Below are positions 8,015-16,814 of a stretch of DNA of 64,000 bases, piece by piece. Made by a program: the position numbers and the translations under genes. The notes beneath the pieces were generated by a model, which made no database searches, had not been told where the DNA came from, and was given only the letters and a program-made list of their open reading frames with translations. This DNA comes from Niallia circulans NBRC 13626. GTDB lineage: Bacteria; Bacillota; Bacilli; Bacillales; Cytobacillaceae. The stretch is taken from NCBI RefSeq assembly GCF_001591585.1, contig NZ_BCVE01000017.1:37740-101739 (forward strand). Reading direction: 5' to 3'. Position 1 is the stretch's first letter. Every line of letters starts with the position of its first letter.

Positions 8015-9769
8015 TTATAAAAAATTTTTTATTTGATATTTTTTTATTTTTCTATAAAGAGTCGCACGAGACATATTTAGTTCTTTTGTTGCTTCTGACA
8101 CATTTCCATGGTGTTTTTTTAGAGCGTTTGTAATTGCCTGAATTTCAAATTTAGTCTTCGGATCCTTTCTATGGTACGATTTTTGCATATGTTTTTCTGC
8201 GATCATTACTTGCTCATACAACTGTTCTTCAGTTGGCGCATCCTCTTTATATAAAATTCTGCATCGATCTAGAGTATTATATAATTCTCGCACATTTCCA
8301 TACCATTGTCCCTTTGAAAATAGTAATTTCCAATTTATTCTCCACTCTGGATGCCAATTGTTCTTGTCACAATAGTAATCAATCAGAGCAAGTATATCTT
8401 CGTTTCGTTCACGCAAAGGAGTAAGATAGATGGGATAGGCATAAATATAGTAGAATAAATCTTGATCTATTATCCCTTGCTCTACTAGATCACGGATATC
8501 TTTCGTGGAAGATGTGATAAAACGATAGGATTTGTGATGTTGTCTTTCCTTTTCCTGTAAGATGGTTAAAAGCATTTGCTGGGAGGAAATCGAAAGTTCT
8601 CCAATCTCTTCCAAAAAAATCGTTGCTTCCTCGACCACTTGATGCCTTTTCTTAGTCAAACGCTGCAGATCTGTAGAAAGAAACCTTTGAAGAATATCCT
8701 TAGTAAGCATCGAACAGTGTAATTTATAAAAAGGGGCCGTTGACTTTGGGCTATTTTCATGAATACAACTAGCAAGAAACTTTTTGCCAACACCAGTTTC
8801 TCCTACTAAATGTACCGTAGTATCCGTGGGGGCGACATTTTTAATAGATTCCAGCACTTGTTTGTAACTTTTGCTTAAACCTCTACTTCCATTCCAAACA
8901 AAGCTTGTTTCCGCACGGAGAGGTATTCGATATCCAATGAGTCGATGGTGGTGCATAATCGGAATATGTACGGCAGATACTGCACCAGTCTCTTGCGCGA
9001 ATCGACTTAATGATGTGCCAATCCAATTTTGATATTTTTGCTGAAGATTTTTTGGAAGGGCACAAATGTATTTATCAATGGTACAAACAATGTATTGTCC
9101 ACTGCTTTGGAAAGTTGTTCGCAGCAAAAACTCCATATCCTCGTGCATCTTTTTTTTCCAATCTAGTGAAATGGAATCAGCAATAAGCTTAACACATGCT
9201 AACACATATGGCTGGTTAATAGATTGATAGAGACTAGATACATTCAAAACTCCTATCATTTCTTTATGCTGGTTAAAAATTGGCGCGGCAGAACAATTCC
9301 ATTGTTGAGATGCTTTCGAAAAATGTTCATACCCTCTAACCATCATGGGTTTTTTATATCTTGCCGCGAGACCAATTGCATTAGTTCCCACTTCTATTTC
9401 TCCCCATTTTGCTCCTTCTTTAAATCGGATCGTTTCTGCTGCAATGCTAATAGAATTTTCCCCTTCTTTATATAATATGTACCCATCTTTATCTGTTAAA
9501 ATAATGACAAAACGCCAGCCTCGTAAAAATTTTTGTAAACGCTTAACATTTTGCTTAGCTAAAGTAATTAATAATTCATTTTCTGCCAATCTTTCTTCGA
9601 ATTCCTCTGGGGTCAAGATACAATCAGTTATGCCATCATGTGGGTTTAAGCCTTTTTGCCGGCAAAGATGCCAAGATTCTTCAATCTCTGGAGTTAAATT
9701 TGCTGGTTCTAAAGATCCTTCTTGAATAAATCGTGTCCACACTTCCTTTGTATCTACTTTACCAGTCAT
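8015..9769 (-). CDS. acoR: AcoR-like Fis-family regulator with a degenerate AAA+ domain
   Basis: 584 residues. An N-terminal GAF-type sensor region (about 65-210), a central AAA+ domain (about 295-460) and a C-terminal Fis helix-turn-helix (about 545-580, NVSEATKELNMSRATLYRKI) give the AcoR order. Walker A is GETGVGKK (323-330) and Walker B is TIFLEEIG (383-390). Between them the GAFTGA loop that contacts sigma-54 is absent and the segment is about 20 residues short. The arginine fingers of FRxDLYYRL are replaced (IDQDLFYYI, 434-442). PLRER and GNVREL remain. Presumably it senses acetoin and activates acoABCL, but not by canonical sigma-54 remodelling. It lies upstream of acoA, unlike B. subtilis where acoR follows acoL. 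Confidence 0.88.
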   Translation of the reverse strand: MTGKVDTKEVWTRFIQEGSLEPANLTPEIEESWHLCRQKGLNPHDGITDCILTPEEFEERLAENELLITLAKQNVKRLQKFLRGWRFVIILTDKDGYILYKEGENSISIAAETIRFKEGAKWGEIEVGTNAIGLAARYKKPMMVRGYEHFSKASQQWNCSAAPIFNQHKEMIGVLNVSSLYQSINQPYVLACVKLIADSISLDWKKKMHEDMEFLLRTTFQSSGQYIVCTIDKYICALPKNLQQKYQNWIGTSLSRFAQETGAVSAVHIPIMHHHRLIGYRIPLRAETSFVWNGSRGLSKSYKQVLESIKNVAPTDTTVHLVGETGVGKKFLASCIHENSPKSTAPFYKLHCSMLTKDILQRFLSTDLQRLTKKRHQVVEEATIFLEEIGELSISSQQMLLTILQEKERQHHKSYRFITSSTKDIRDLVEQGIIDQDLFYYIYAYPIYLTPLRERNEDILALIDYYCDKNNWHPEWRINWKLLFSKGQWYGNVRELYNTLDRCRILYKEDAPTEEQLYEQVMIAEKHMQKSYHRKDPKTKFEIQAITNALKKHHGNVSEATKELNMSRATLYRKIKKYQIKNFL

Positions 9770-9813
9770 TAGTATCCCCCTTATTCTCGTTATTACATCG
9801 AATCTTTATTTGT

Positions 9814-9841
9814 ATTATAACAGGAGTACTTTTTTAGTAAA
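9814..9841 (-). promoter_or_regulatory. SigA-type promoter of acoR
   Basis: TTTACT, a 16-bp spacer and a perfect TATAAT on the minus strand, 45 bp before the acoR start codon. The remaining 9842-10038 stretch is AT-rich with no gene visible. Confidence 0.55.
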
Positions 9842-10038
9842 AGGTTTCCGTTCTTACTCTTTGTAACTTATTTACATTAAAAAAGGGATTTGTTACAAAA
9901 AAATATTCTTATTTTAAGAATGATCTCTGGGCCAATTGTTATTAAAACGTAATTTCCTTTCAAGCTTCTAATCCACAAGTTTTGGAACCTTGCAGAACAT
10001 CAGCTTGTATGTATAGAGCAATCTATATTAAAAAAAAG

Positions 10039-10095
10039 AGAGAAAGTTCCCATCAATGGAGACTTTCGTTTCCCCCACTGATGGATAACTTCTCT
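10039..10095 (-). terminator. Terminator of the GntR-ABC operon
   Basis: Long arms (AGAGAAAGTTCCCATCA and TGATGGATAACTTCTCT, a few mismatches) with an inner TGG/CCA pairing and eight T on the minus strand. Its core resembles the hairpin at 40277-40309. Confidence 0.75.
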
Positions 10096-10165
10096 TTTAC
10101 TTACTGTCTTCTCCAGTTTTTCATTCTGTACCTACATCTTTTGTTGGATATTAAAGATATTTATA

Positions 10166-10771
10166 TTAAAATACTTTTCGCTGGTAAATCACTGTCGCAA
10201 CTCCCCATGAGGCTAAATAGACAACAAGAATAAAAATGGTCGCTCCTGTATATAAAGTTGGAAGGGATAAATTGATAATAAAATCTGTTATACTGGTTAA
10301 ATGTTCCGCTAGAAAGGTAACGACTCTAGGCCCTATGGCTGATAAAACAAGAAAACTGATAATAACAACTGTTGTAATATAGCCAGGCTTAAGCATATAG
10401 AACAATGGAAAGGTGAAAGCAGCAAACAGCAAGAAAAAACCACTCCCAACGGCAATATCTGTAAGTGTAAATGGTTTATTAAAAAGAAACAAGGCTGCAC
10501 TTGTCAGTAGAATAGACGCTAACATATACACAACTGCTCCAATATAGCGTGATGCAATGATTTCCTTTCGTGTATAAGGTAAGGAATTTAATAATATATT
10601 TGTCTCTGCTTTTTCATCATATGCATATGCATTAAACGGGATAAAAATACTAGCGACGAGAAAAATGAAAACAGAGTCTATATTCATCACAATAAAAAAT
10701 ACGATAAAAGGGATAAATACTAAGAGTTGCCTTTTCTGAAGGATTGCATCACGTCTTATTAAATTAAACAT
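10166..10771 (-). CDS. ABC-2 type transporter permease
   Basis: 201 residues with about six hydrophobic segments: LLVFIPFIVFFIVMNIDSVF, VVYMLASILLTSAALFLF, IAVGSGFFLLFAAFTFPLFY and others. The motif AYDEKAETNILLNSLPYTRKEI after the second helix is typical of the ABC-2 permease family often paired with GntR/YhcF-type regulators. The ATG overlaps the end of the ATPase gene by 8 bp, so translation is coupled. The cargo is unknown; members of this type often take part in defence against cell-envelope-active peptides. Confidence 0.85.
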   Translation of the reverse strand: MFNLIRRDAILQKRQLLVFIPFIVFFIVMNIDSVFIFLVASIFIPFNAYAYDEKAETNILLNSLPYTRKEIIASRYIGAVVYMLASILLTSAALFLFNKPFTLTDIAVGSGFFLLFAAFTFPLFYMLKPGYITTVVIISFLVLSAIGPRVVTFLAEHLTSITDFIINLSLPTLYTGATIFILVVYLASWGVATVIYQRKVF

Positions 10772-11630
10772 ATTGCATTCCTCCTTTTGTGTAGTACATA
10801 ATATCTTCTAATGTCGCATGTTCGATCACAACACTATCACCAAATACCTGATCCACTTCTTTTCGATTATCTGTTAATGCCACAAACCCCGTCGGACCAC
10901 GATTTAGATGAACAAAGCTTTTTTCTGTGTCTCTATCCAGTAAATCTAGTCCTCCCTTAACAACTGCATAGTTCTCTGCGATATCTAGTATTGATTGATT
11001 AAAAATCAATTCTCCTCTTTGTATGAAGGCAATATAATCGGCAATACGATCTAAATCAGTTGTAATATGAGTGGAGAAAAACAAAGTTCGATTACCATCG
11101 ACCATTAACTCTTGTAACAGATTCAACAGTTCTCTCCTAAAGATAGGATCCAAGCCTGCTGTAGGTTCGTCCATAATGATTAATTCGGCATGATGGGATA
11201 AAGCTATTGCTAAAGATGCTTTCATCTGCATTCCTTTTGAAAAAGTCTTAATAGCCTTTTTTTGTGGTAACTCAAATTTTTCTACATAATGATAAAATAA
11301 TTTATCATCCCATTGTTTGTATGCAGGTCCCACAATGCGTTTTATATCGATTAAGTTCAGCCCTTCAAAAAATACATTACCATCATATACAAAGCCAATC
11401 CGTTCCTTTATTGCCTTTTCATGTGTTTGATAATCCAACCCAAAGAGTTTCACTTGGCCAGCATCTGGTTTTAATAAATTCATCATCATCTTAATTGTAG
11501 TTGATTTCCCAGCTCCATTTTCGCCAATAAAACCCGTTATAAAGCCTTTTTTCACTTCTAAATTTATATTATTAACAGAAAAACCCTTGAATTTCTTCGT
11601 GGCATTCCTTAACTCCACCACATTTTCCAT
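10764..11630 (-). CDS. ABC transporter ATP-binding protein
   Basis: 288 residues. Walker A is GENGAGKST, the signature sequence is FSKGMQMKASLAIAL (a variant of LSGGQ), Walker B is LIIMDEPTAGLDP and the switch His follows in FFSTHITTDLD. The C-terminal 80 residues are a regulatory tail common in ABC-2 exporters. A GTG three codons earlier exists, but the ATG at 11630 has GAGGAG at 8-nt spacing. It energises the permease that follows and is the middle gene of a GntR-ATPase-permease operon. Confidence 0.92.
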   Translation of the reverse strand: MENVVELRNATKKFKGFSVNNINLEVKKGFITGFIGENGAGKSTTIKMMMNLLKPDAGQVKLFGLDYQTHEKAIKERIGFVYDGNVFFEGLNLIDIKRIVGPAYKQWDDKLFYHYVEKFELPQKKAIKTFSKGMQMKASLAIALSHHAELIIMDEPTAGLDPIFRRELLNLLQELMVDGNRTLFFSTHITTDLDRIADYIAFIQRGELIFNQSILDIAENYAVVKGGLDLLDRDTEKSFVHLNRGPTGFVALTDNRKEVDQVFGDSVVIEHATLEDIMYYTKGGMQYV

Positions 11631-11635
11631 CCTTC

Positions 11636-12007
11636 TCACTCCTCATACAAAATATTGAATAACTGCAGTAAATCCTCATATGGCAAGCCGATTTCTTTAC
11701 TATTGGCGATAACAGCACTTAGCTGTTCTTCAATAACCTTTAATTTCTTCTCTCTGATTACATCTAAATTCTGCTCGGCTACAAACGATCCTTTACCAAC
11801 AATCGAGTAAATAAAACCAGCTTTCTCTAATTCTTCATATGCTCGTTTTGTTGTAATCACACTTATTTGCAAGTCTTTAGCTAAGTTGCGTATGGAAGGC
11901 AGCGCTGTTCCTTCCTTTAGTTCCCCTGCTAAGATAGACGATTTAATTTGATTGGTAATTTGTTCATAAATCGGCTCCTTTGAACTGTTCGAAATAATTA
12001 TTTGCAT
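11636..12007 (-). CDS. GntR/YhcF-family transcriptional regulator of the ABC operon
   Basis: 123 residues: an N-terminal winged helix (PIYEQITNQIKSSILAGELK through LAKDLQISVITTKRAYEELEKAGF and YSIVGKGSFVA) and a short C-terminal helix, the YhcF type without a ligand domain. An ATG nine codons upstream would translate through the AGAGGG ribosome site, so I chose the ATG at 12007 with 6-nt spacing. It is first in the operon and very likely autoregulates it through the palindrome at 12041-12071. Confidence 0.88.
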   Translation of the reverse strand: MQIIISNSSKEPIYEQITNQIKSSILAGELKEGTALPSIRNLAKDLQISVITTKRAYEELEKAGFIYSIVGKGSFVAEQNLDVIREKKLKVIEEQLSAVIANSKEIGLPYEDLLQLFNILYEE

Positions 12008-12040
12008 GCTTATCCCTCTTTTTTTATCTTTCATACTTAA

Positions 12041-12071
12041 TATAATGTATATATACTATATATACATTATA
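12041..12071. promoter_or_regulatory. Perfect palindromic operator of the GntR-ABC operon
   Basis: Fifteen-base arms (TATAATGTATATATA and its exact complement) flank a single central C. The palindrome contains a TATAAT hexamer on either strand and ends 34 bp before the gntR start, so a bound repressor would cover the -10 region. GntR/YhcF proteins usually bind such AT-rich palindromes. Confidence 0.7.
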
Positions 12072-12214
12072 TACAAAATCACCTTATAGTGCAACCGCCA
12101 TTTACATTATTTATGTTATATGGCCACTTACTAAGAATTAACGAATTTTTAAACACCTACATTTAGGCTAATCCAAAAATGAATTTTCTTGTTATCTAAG
12201 TGAATAAAGGAAAA

Positions 12215-12256
12215 AAAGAGCTTATGCGATCATTAGATTATCAACATAAGCTCTTT
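12215..12256 (-). terminator. Terminator of the small membrane-protein gene
   Basis: Twelve-base perfect arms AAAGAGCTTATG / CATAAGCTCTTT with an 18-nt loop, followed on the minus strand by a T-run. Confidence 0.85.
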
Positions 12257-12295
12257 GTAAGAAATTGTTTGCTTTTGATTACCGAACCTTCCCGT

Positions 12296-12553
12296 TCAAT
12301 TTTTAGTTTTCGGCAAATATTTTGTGAAATAAGCTGCCAGTAATAACAAAACACCATTAATGAGCCAAACAGCCAGTCCCCCATACTTAAACCAAATAGC
12401 TAATAAGCAGTTTATACTTATAAGAAAAAAGCAAATTGGTGTTAACACACTTTTAAATCCAGTTACACCTGCTTTTTTTCTTTGTTTAATCACACTAATT
12501 ATAGAAAAAACAAGAATAATTACAAATACAACTGATAAAATTTGCTCCACCAT
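12296..12553 (-). CDS. Small three-helix membrane protein, unknown function
   Basis: 85 residues with three hydrophobic helices: ILSVVFVIILVFSIISVI, VLTPICFFLISINCLLAIWF and GLAVWLINGVLLLLAAYF, and a basic tail (KYLPKTKN). The ATG at 12553 has AGGAG at 7-nt spacing; a longer GTG start is not supported. No family recognised. It has its own terminator and stands alone. Confidence 0.7.
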   Translation of the reverse strand: MVEQILSVVFVIILVFSIISVIKQRKKAGVTGFKSVLTPICFFLISINCLLAIWFKYGGLAVWLINGVLLLLAAYFTKYLPKTKN

Positions 12554-12711
12554 AATCACGCTCCTGTCTTCCACTTGTTATCTTTTAGTACGATGCAGAA
12601 TGGAATTAGTTTCACTCAAAAAGAGAATAAACCCCTGTTAGTACTAAGTGGATTCCTCACATATAAATAATATTTTAGACAAGACACATACTATAAACGG
12701 AGGTGAAATAC

Positions 12712-12861
12712 ATGAAAACTAAGGATAATTTTCTAGAAGGTGCCAAAATTACGGATGATGCTCATACATATGGGCCGCCAAATGGTGGAAGTGAAAAACA
12801 TCATTCGCCTCAGTCTGTTCCAAATAGAGAAGCAGCTAAAACCAGCAAGGAACAGAAATAG
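12712..12861 (+). CDS. Small hydrophilic 49-residue protein
   Basis: The ATG is preceded by CGGAGGTGAAATAC, a strong ribosome site, and the frame runs 49 codons to TAG at 12859-12861. The product (MKTKDNFLEGAKITDDAHTY at its start) is hydrophilic, rich in Lys, Gly, Pro, Ser and His, and has no hydrophobic segment. A clean terminator follows 47 bp later. The pattern is that of many short, possibly spore-associated Bacillus proteins, but that is a guess. Confidence 0.7.
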   Translation: MKTKDNFLEGAKITDDAHTYGPPNGGSEKHHSPQSVPNREAAKTSKEQK

Positions 12862-12907
12862 GATAGGGAAGTTTCTTTTTTTACAGAAAAATAAATTATA
12901 TCTAAAT

Positions 12908-12942
12908 GACAGACCAACTAACAAAGTATGGTCTGTCTTTTT
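12908..12942 (+). terminator. Terminator of the 49-residue protein gene
   Basis: GACAGACCA / TGGTCTGTC with a 12-nt loop followed by TTTTT on the plus strand. Confidence 0.85.
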
Positions 12943-13071
12943 GCTGTTAAAGGAAGAGTTATTTCCTTTCCTACTGTTTATTCCTTTTTAGAAAAGGCTA
13001 TATATTAGTAACTAATAAATAACTTTTATTGGCTTTACTGTTATTATAAGAATTAGTTGAGGAGGTGCAGT

Positions 13072-13851
13072 ATGACTAATCACATAAAATTTCAGTGGCG
13101 TGTGACAAAATACAATCCAGCGTTTCGGGATGAAAATGGCTATTTTACTTTAACGGAGGAATGGACTTCCCCTACCCAGATTGGAGAGATCATTAACGGT
13201 AAAAAATTCACTTTAGATGAATATCTTCAAGTCGAGAATGCTTATGTTGAGGCTGTTATGAAATTCTTGGAAGAAAGCGGGGTTCATTCATTAAGAATTT
13301 TAAACGCAACAAAACAGGGAATCTCAGAAGAGGACTTGACCGCTTCCTTATATGAAGATGCATTTGATCAGTTAGTACTGCAAGAAGACATGCGTGTAGA
13401 GAGGAAGGAAATTCGCCTTATTTGCAAAATGGTTTTGCGAAATTTCCTTGGATGTCAGTTATATGCTAAAGATAAATTCTTTGTGCATTTTGGATGGGAT
13501 TACTATATGTACATAGGTTCTTACGTTAATTGCCCATCTGCTATCGATTATGCGACAAGTAACGGACTTTTTGTTGAGACATTTCAATCCCCTTACTATT
13601 TTTCCGAGGAAGAAACGATCAGGCAAGTACAATGGTATGAAATCGACGATCCCTCCATGATAATTGCAGGAGAAGAACAACTTCCAGCTATCCCACTTGA
13701 TGAGTATCGAAGCCTTTTTAATTTATCAAGCGAACATCCCGTTATTGGAACTTTTGCTATTAACGAAGGCCAATTGGATTTTTTCCAAAAACATTTGCAA
13801 CACAACATGGACATAAACAAATATGCCTATAGCCTTTGGGCTGGCTATTAA
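13072..13851 (+). CDS. Conserved-looking protein of unknown function, 259 residues
   Basis: The ATG at 13072 sits 4 nt after AGGAGGTG; a TTG five codons upstream would lie within the ribosome site. The protein begins MTNHIKFQWRVTKYNPAFRD and is soluble, with many aromatic residues (FVHFGWDYYMYIG). It has no signal peptide or membrane helix. I recall similar uncharacterised proteins in the B. cereus group but cannot name a family. A strong terminator overlaps its stop codon. Confidence 0.75.
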   Translation: MTNHIKFQWRVTKYNPAFRDENGYFTLTEEWTSPTQIGEIINGKKFTLDEYLQVENAYVEAVMKFLEESGVHSLRILNATKQGISEEDLTASLYEDAFDQLVLQEDMRVERKEIRLICKMVLRNFLGCQLYAKDKFFVHFGWDYYMYIGSYVNCPSAIDYATSNGLFVETFQSPYYFSEEETIRQVQWYEIDDPSMIIAGEEQLPAIPLDEYRSLFNLSSEHPVIGTFAINEGQLDFFQKHLQHNMDINKYAYSLWAGY

Positions 13852-13895
13852 GCCATTAGAAAGAGGAATTTATTGTTTTCCTCTTTTTAATGGCT
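13851..13895 (+). terminator. Terminator after the 259-residue protein
   Basis: Nested arms AGCCATTA / TAATGGCT and AAAGAGGAA / TTCCTCTTT with T-rich 3' arm. The first base belongs to the stop codon. The rest of 13896-14110 shows no gene. Confidence 0.75.
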
Positions 13896-14110
13896 GCTTC
13901 TTTTCTTATAATTTCTTCTCCTTTTCAGGCACCGTTATTCTATAATAAATCCAGCGTCACTTTTAACTTGGAAAAACATCATCAAAAGCACATCCATATT
14001 AGCTTCTCTATTCATAACTTTCGTTGTTAAATACTTTTTTTATAATTCCCTTTATCCTTTTTTTCCATTATAATTCTACTTACAAATATATACAAAGGAG
14101 AGTGGGGAAA

Positions 14111-14887
14111 ATGGGAAGCTATCAAAGTGAATCCGATAATTGGAATGCGGATTTATATGATAATAAACATTCTTTTGTTTCAAAATTCGGTAATAATTTA
14201 GTCGAGCTATTAGCTCCAAAGCAAGGCGAAAAAATTCTTGACCTTGGCTGTGGGACAGGTGATTTAACGAATACCATCCACAAATATGGGGTAGAAATAT
14301 TAGGTATCGACAAATCGGAAAATATGATAAACCAAGCCCTTAATAAATACCCTAGTCTAACTTTTATGGTTCGTGATGCTACAAGCTTGGATTATCTAAA
14401 TGAATTTGATGCTGTATTCTCTAATGCCACTCTCCATTGGGTACACCCTCCTATCCAAGCATTAAAAGGTATCTACCAATGTTTAAAACAAGGTGGAAGA
14501 TTTGTAGCTGAATTTGGCGGAAAAGGCAATGTAGAAACAATAACAAATGAAGTGATAAAGCAAATAAAGCAAGCAGGATTCCCGTTCGGCGCAGAGCATT
14601 TCCCTTGGTTTTACCCAAGTGTCGGGGAGTATTCAAATTTAATGGAAAAAGTCGGATTCCGGGTTACCTTTGCACAACACTTTGATCGACCAACTCCATT
14701 AGTTGGGGAAAATGGCTTAAGAAATTGGATTGACATGTTTGGAAGCCAACTGTTTCATGATATTCCATCAGAAGCTATGAACGAAATTATTGCGAAGGCT
14801 GAAAAAAATGTAAAGGATACTTTATATATTGATGGAAAATGGATGGCTGACTATAAAAGGATTCGAGTAATTGGCGTAAAAGAATAA
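14111..14887 (+). CDS. Class I SAM-dependent methyltransferase
   Basis: 258 residues from the ATG after AAGGAG (10-nt spacing); the frame is open 29 codons further up but without a ribosome site. SAM-binding motif I is ILDLGCGTGDLTNTI, motif II ends ILGIDKSENM, and FDAVFSNATLHWV is the post-II motif. The HW at that place and the overall length resemble trans-aconitate 2-methyltransferase-like enzymes (Methyltransf_25/11), but the substrate is open. Monocistronic. Confidence 0.88.
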   Translation: MGSYQSESDNWNADLYDNKHSFVSKFGNNLVELLAPKQGEKILDLGCGTGDLTNTIHKYGVEILGIDKSENMINQALNKYPSLTFMVRDATSLDYLNEFDAVFSNATLHWVHPPIQALKGIYQCLKQGGRFVAEFGGKGNVETITNEVIKQIKQAGFPFGAEHFPWFYPSVGEYSNLMEKVGFRVTFAQHFDRPTPLVGENGLRNWIDMFGSQLFHDIPSEAMNEIIAKAEKNVKDTLYIDGKWMADYKRIRVIGVKE

Positions 14888-14895
14888 TAAAGTCT

Positions 14896-14923
14896 AGCGA
14901 GGAGAGAGAAGGTTTTCCTCGCT
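14896..14923 (+). terminator. Probable terminator after the methyltransferase gene
   Basis: AGCGAGGA / TCCTCGCT stem with a 12-nt loop, followed by CTCTTTG; the T-run is poor. Confidence 0.5.
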
Positions 14924-14995
14924 CTCTTTGAATAGCTGGCTGCCAAAGTCCTTCTAATTTTCTCTCTAATAGGTGTAGAGATATTATTTTCACAA

Positions 14996-15763
14996 CTATG
15001 CTTTTATATAAATAGCGTATTTTTTAGGATTGTTAAACCCAAATTTATTAGCTAAATTTACGGACGCACGATTATCAACATCACAATCCCATCGCGGCTG
15101 AATATTGATAGAAAGACAATAATCGATAAATCGTTGCGAAACAAGACTTGCAACCCCTTTTCCTCTGTACGCTGGGTCTGTTATTATATCTATTTCTGCA
15201 TAGTTATTAGATTTAAAAATAGAAACTGCTTCCCCAATTATCCGATTTTTATCTTTCACACAAAAACCAATTCCGTTTTGAAGAAAATTCTCTTTAGAAT
15301 CCCAATACTCCTCATAATATTTTTCATTGAATTCTAAACTATTTTCAATTAAGCAAGAATTAATTCGATAAACATCATACGGACTAGCTATTGTTGTCCT
15401 ATTACTATACGTTTTTAAATCAAAGGAATAAGCAATACGGTCGATTCTTCTTACTCGCTTATTTAGAAACTTCTCTATTGCCTGCTCCCATACGATTCCA
15501 TTGGAAAATAACGTAAATCTATTACCCTTTAAAACTGTTTTCTCAAAAAGATCAATTAAATGCTCCATAAATAGCTCGTTCGAAGGACAACCTGTCACAA
15601 AAAACAAGCCTGAAGCTGTTTGAAAAAGCAATGAATGATAATTCGTACAGTCACTATATACAGTACCCTCTATCATGAAATCTAATATACTATGGGCAAA
15701 TGTTGGAGCTTCCCTAATCTCTTTTTTTATTATAGAATACTGATCTATTGGTACCTTAATCAT
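14996..15763 (-). CDS. GNAT acetyltransferase, ZmaR-like (GNAT_acetyltran) type
   Basis: 255 residues. The C-terminal half is a GNAT fold with the acetyl-CoA loop in IITDPAYRGKGVASLVSQRF (pattern R-G-K-G-V-A) and a final beta bulge around RWDCDVDNRASVNLANKFGF. The N-terminal half (MIKVPIDQYSIIKKEIREAP) is the helper region typical of the family that includes the zwittermicin A resistance protein ZmaR. Ribosome site AAAGGTG. The acceptor substrate is unknown. Same strand as the next GNAT gene 103 bp upstream, perhaps co-transcribed. Confidence 0.85.
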   Translation of the reverse strand: MIKVPIDQYSIIKKEIREAPTFAHSILDFMIEGTVYSDCTNYHSLLFQTASGLFFVTGCPSNELFMEHLIDLFEKTVLKGNRFTLFSNGIVWEQAIEKFLNKRVRRIDRIAYSFDLKTYSNRTTIASPYDVYRINSCLIENSLEFNEKYYEEYWDSKENFLQNGIGFCVKDKNRIIGEAVSIFKSNNYAEIDIITDPAYRGKGVASLVSQRFIDYCLSINIQPRWDCDVDNRASVNLANKFGFNNPKKYAIYIKA

Positions 15764-15866
15764 ATTACAACACCTTTTGCAAAATAATTATCTCTATGTC
15801 ATCATAATGATGAATTCTTTAATCAATATGTGAAATCTATATCTTCCTTCCTATCATTTCTTTCAT

Positions 15867-16337
15867 TTAAGACAGAGGTTTTGCTAAATCCATCATATTA
15901 TGAAACCCTAGCTGTTCATAAACAGATCGGCCAGATGAACTGGACCATAATCTTGCTCGTTTAGCCCCTTTTTGTTTTAGCCATAAACATATTTCCTCAA
16001 CTAATTGAGAAGCTAACCCATTCTTACGGTGGTTTTTCACTGTATATACAGCTATGATCCACCCAAAGAGACTTTGTTCTTCCGCTAGTGGAAAAGGATA
16101 CTCTGTTCTAATTAACCCTCCAGCACAAGCAACAATCTTTTCATCACTGTCTAAAGCAACTTGAAACATTAAATTTCCTAATTTAAATTCTTTCCGAAAT
16201 AGATTTTTCACTTCTTCCAGCCGCTGAAGACTTGGTTTTGGAATACTGTCTATTTCTCCCATTTCACAAGCCATTTGATACCAGCATTCTGCCACAATAC
16301 TCAGTTCGTTATAAGTTGCCCATCTAGTTTCATACAT
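15867..16337 (-). CDS. GNAT family N-acetyltransferase
   Basis: 156 residues with the GNAT acetyl-CoA motif in AVYTVKNHRKNGLASQLVEEI (R-K-N-G-L-A, a mild variant of Q/R-x-x-G-x-G/A) and the C-terminal GFHNMM segment. RARLWSSSSGRSVYEQLGF is the motif B region. The start has TAGGAG at 9-nt spacing. Substrate unknown. Confidence 0.88.
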   Translation of the reverse strand: MYETRWATYNELSIVAECWYQMACEMGEIDSIPKPSLQRLEEVKNLFRKEFKLGNLMFQVALDSDEKIVACAGGLIRTEYPFPLAEEQSLFGWIIAVYTVKNHRKNGLASQLVEEICLWLKQKGAKRARLWSSSSGRSVYEQLGFHNMMDLAKPLS

Positions 16338-16423
16338 TATTTAAGTCTCCTAATTATTAAAAAATTAATGATTCTATAACGGTAATGACGAAAAACACCC
16401 AATCCCATTACATTTGTCTTTCG

Positions 16424-16597
16424 TTAAGCTTGCTTAGTATGAAAGCAATCTTCACAAATTATTATTCCTTCATTTTGGATAAAAGCCTTTATTTCCGTCA
16501 TCCCTTTTCGCTCTGGATAGCGCATTTTGACAATAACCACTTTATTTTTTTCAATAAGTTTACCACAATTAGAACATTGGGGTTTTACTTTAAACAT
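16424..16597 (-). CDS. Small zinc-ribbon protein, 57 residues
   Basis: The ATG is preceded by a G-rich ribosome site (AGGGGGGGACT). The product begins MFKVKPQCSNCGKLIEKNKV and has two Cys pairs, CSNC near residue 8 and CEDC near residue 48, which should bind one zinc ion. The middle holds MRYPERKGMTEIKAFI, a stretch I recall in short Bacillus proteins that databases sometimes mislabel as iron-hydroxamate transporter parts. No membrane segment. Function unknown. Confidence 0.75.
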   Translation of the reverse strand: MFKVKPQCSNCGKLIEKNKVVIVKMRYPERKGMTEIKAFIQNEGIIICEDCFHTKQA

Positions 16598-16814
16598 AGT
16601 CCCCCCCTACAAAACTACATATTTAATAACTATAGCTTAAAGTTCCTGACTTCTTTTAATTAAAGTTTTTTCTATGTATCAATTTTATAACTTTGTCTAG
16701 CACTTTGAACTAATTATGCCGAATATGACTTGATTTGAAACTGTCTACAGTTGATAAACATCCGTGTTTTTGAAAGCAGCTCTATTTCATGTGAAAACAT
16801 CTTATCTTCTGTTA

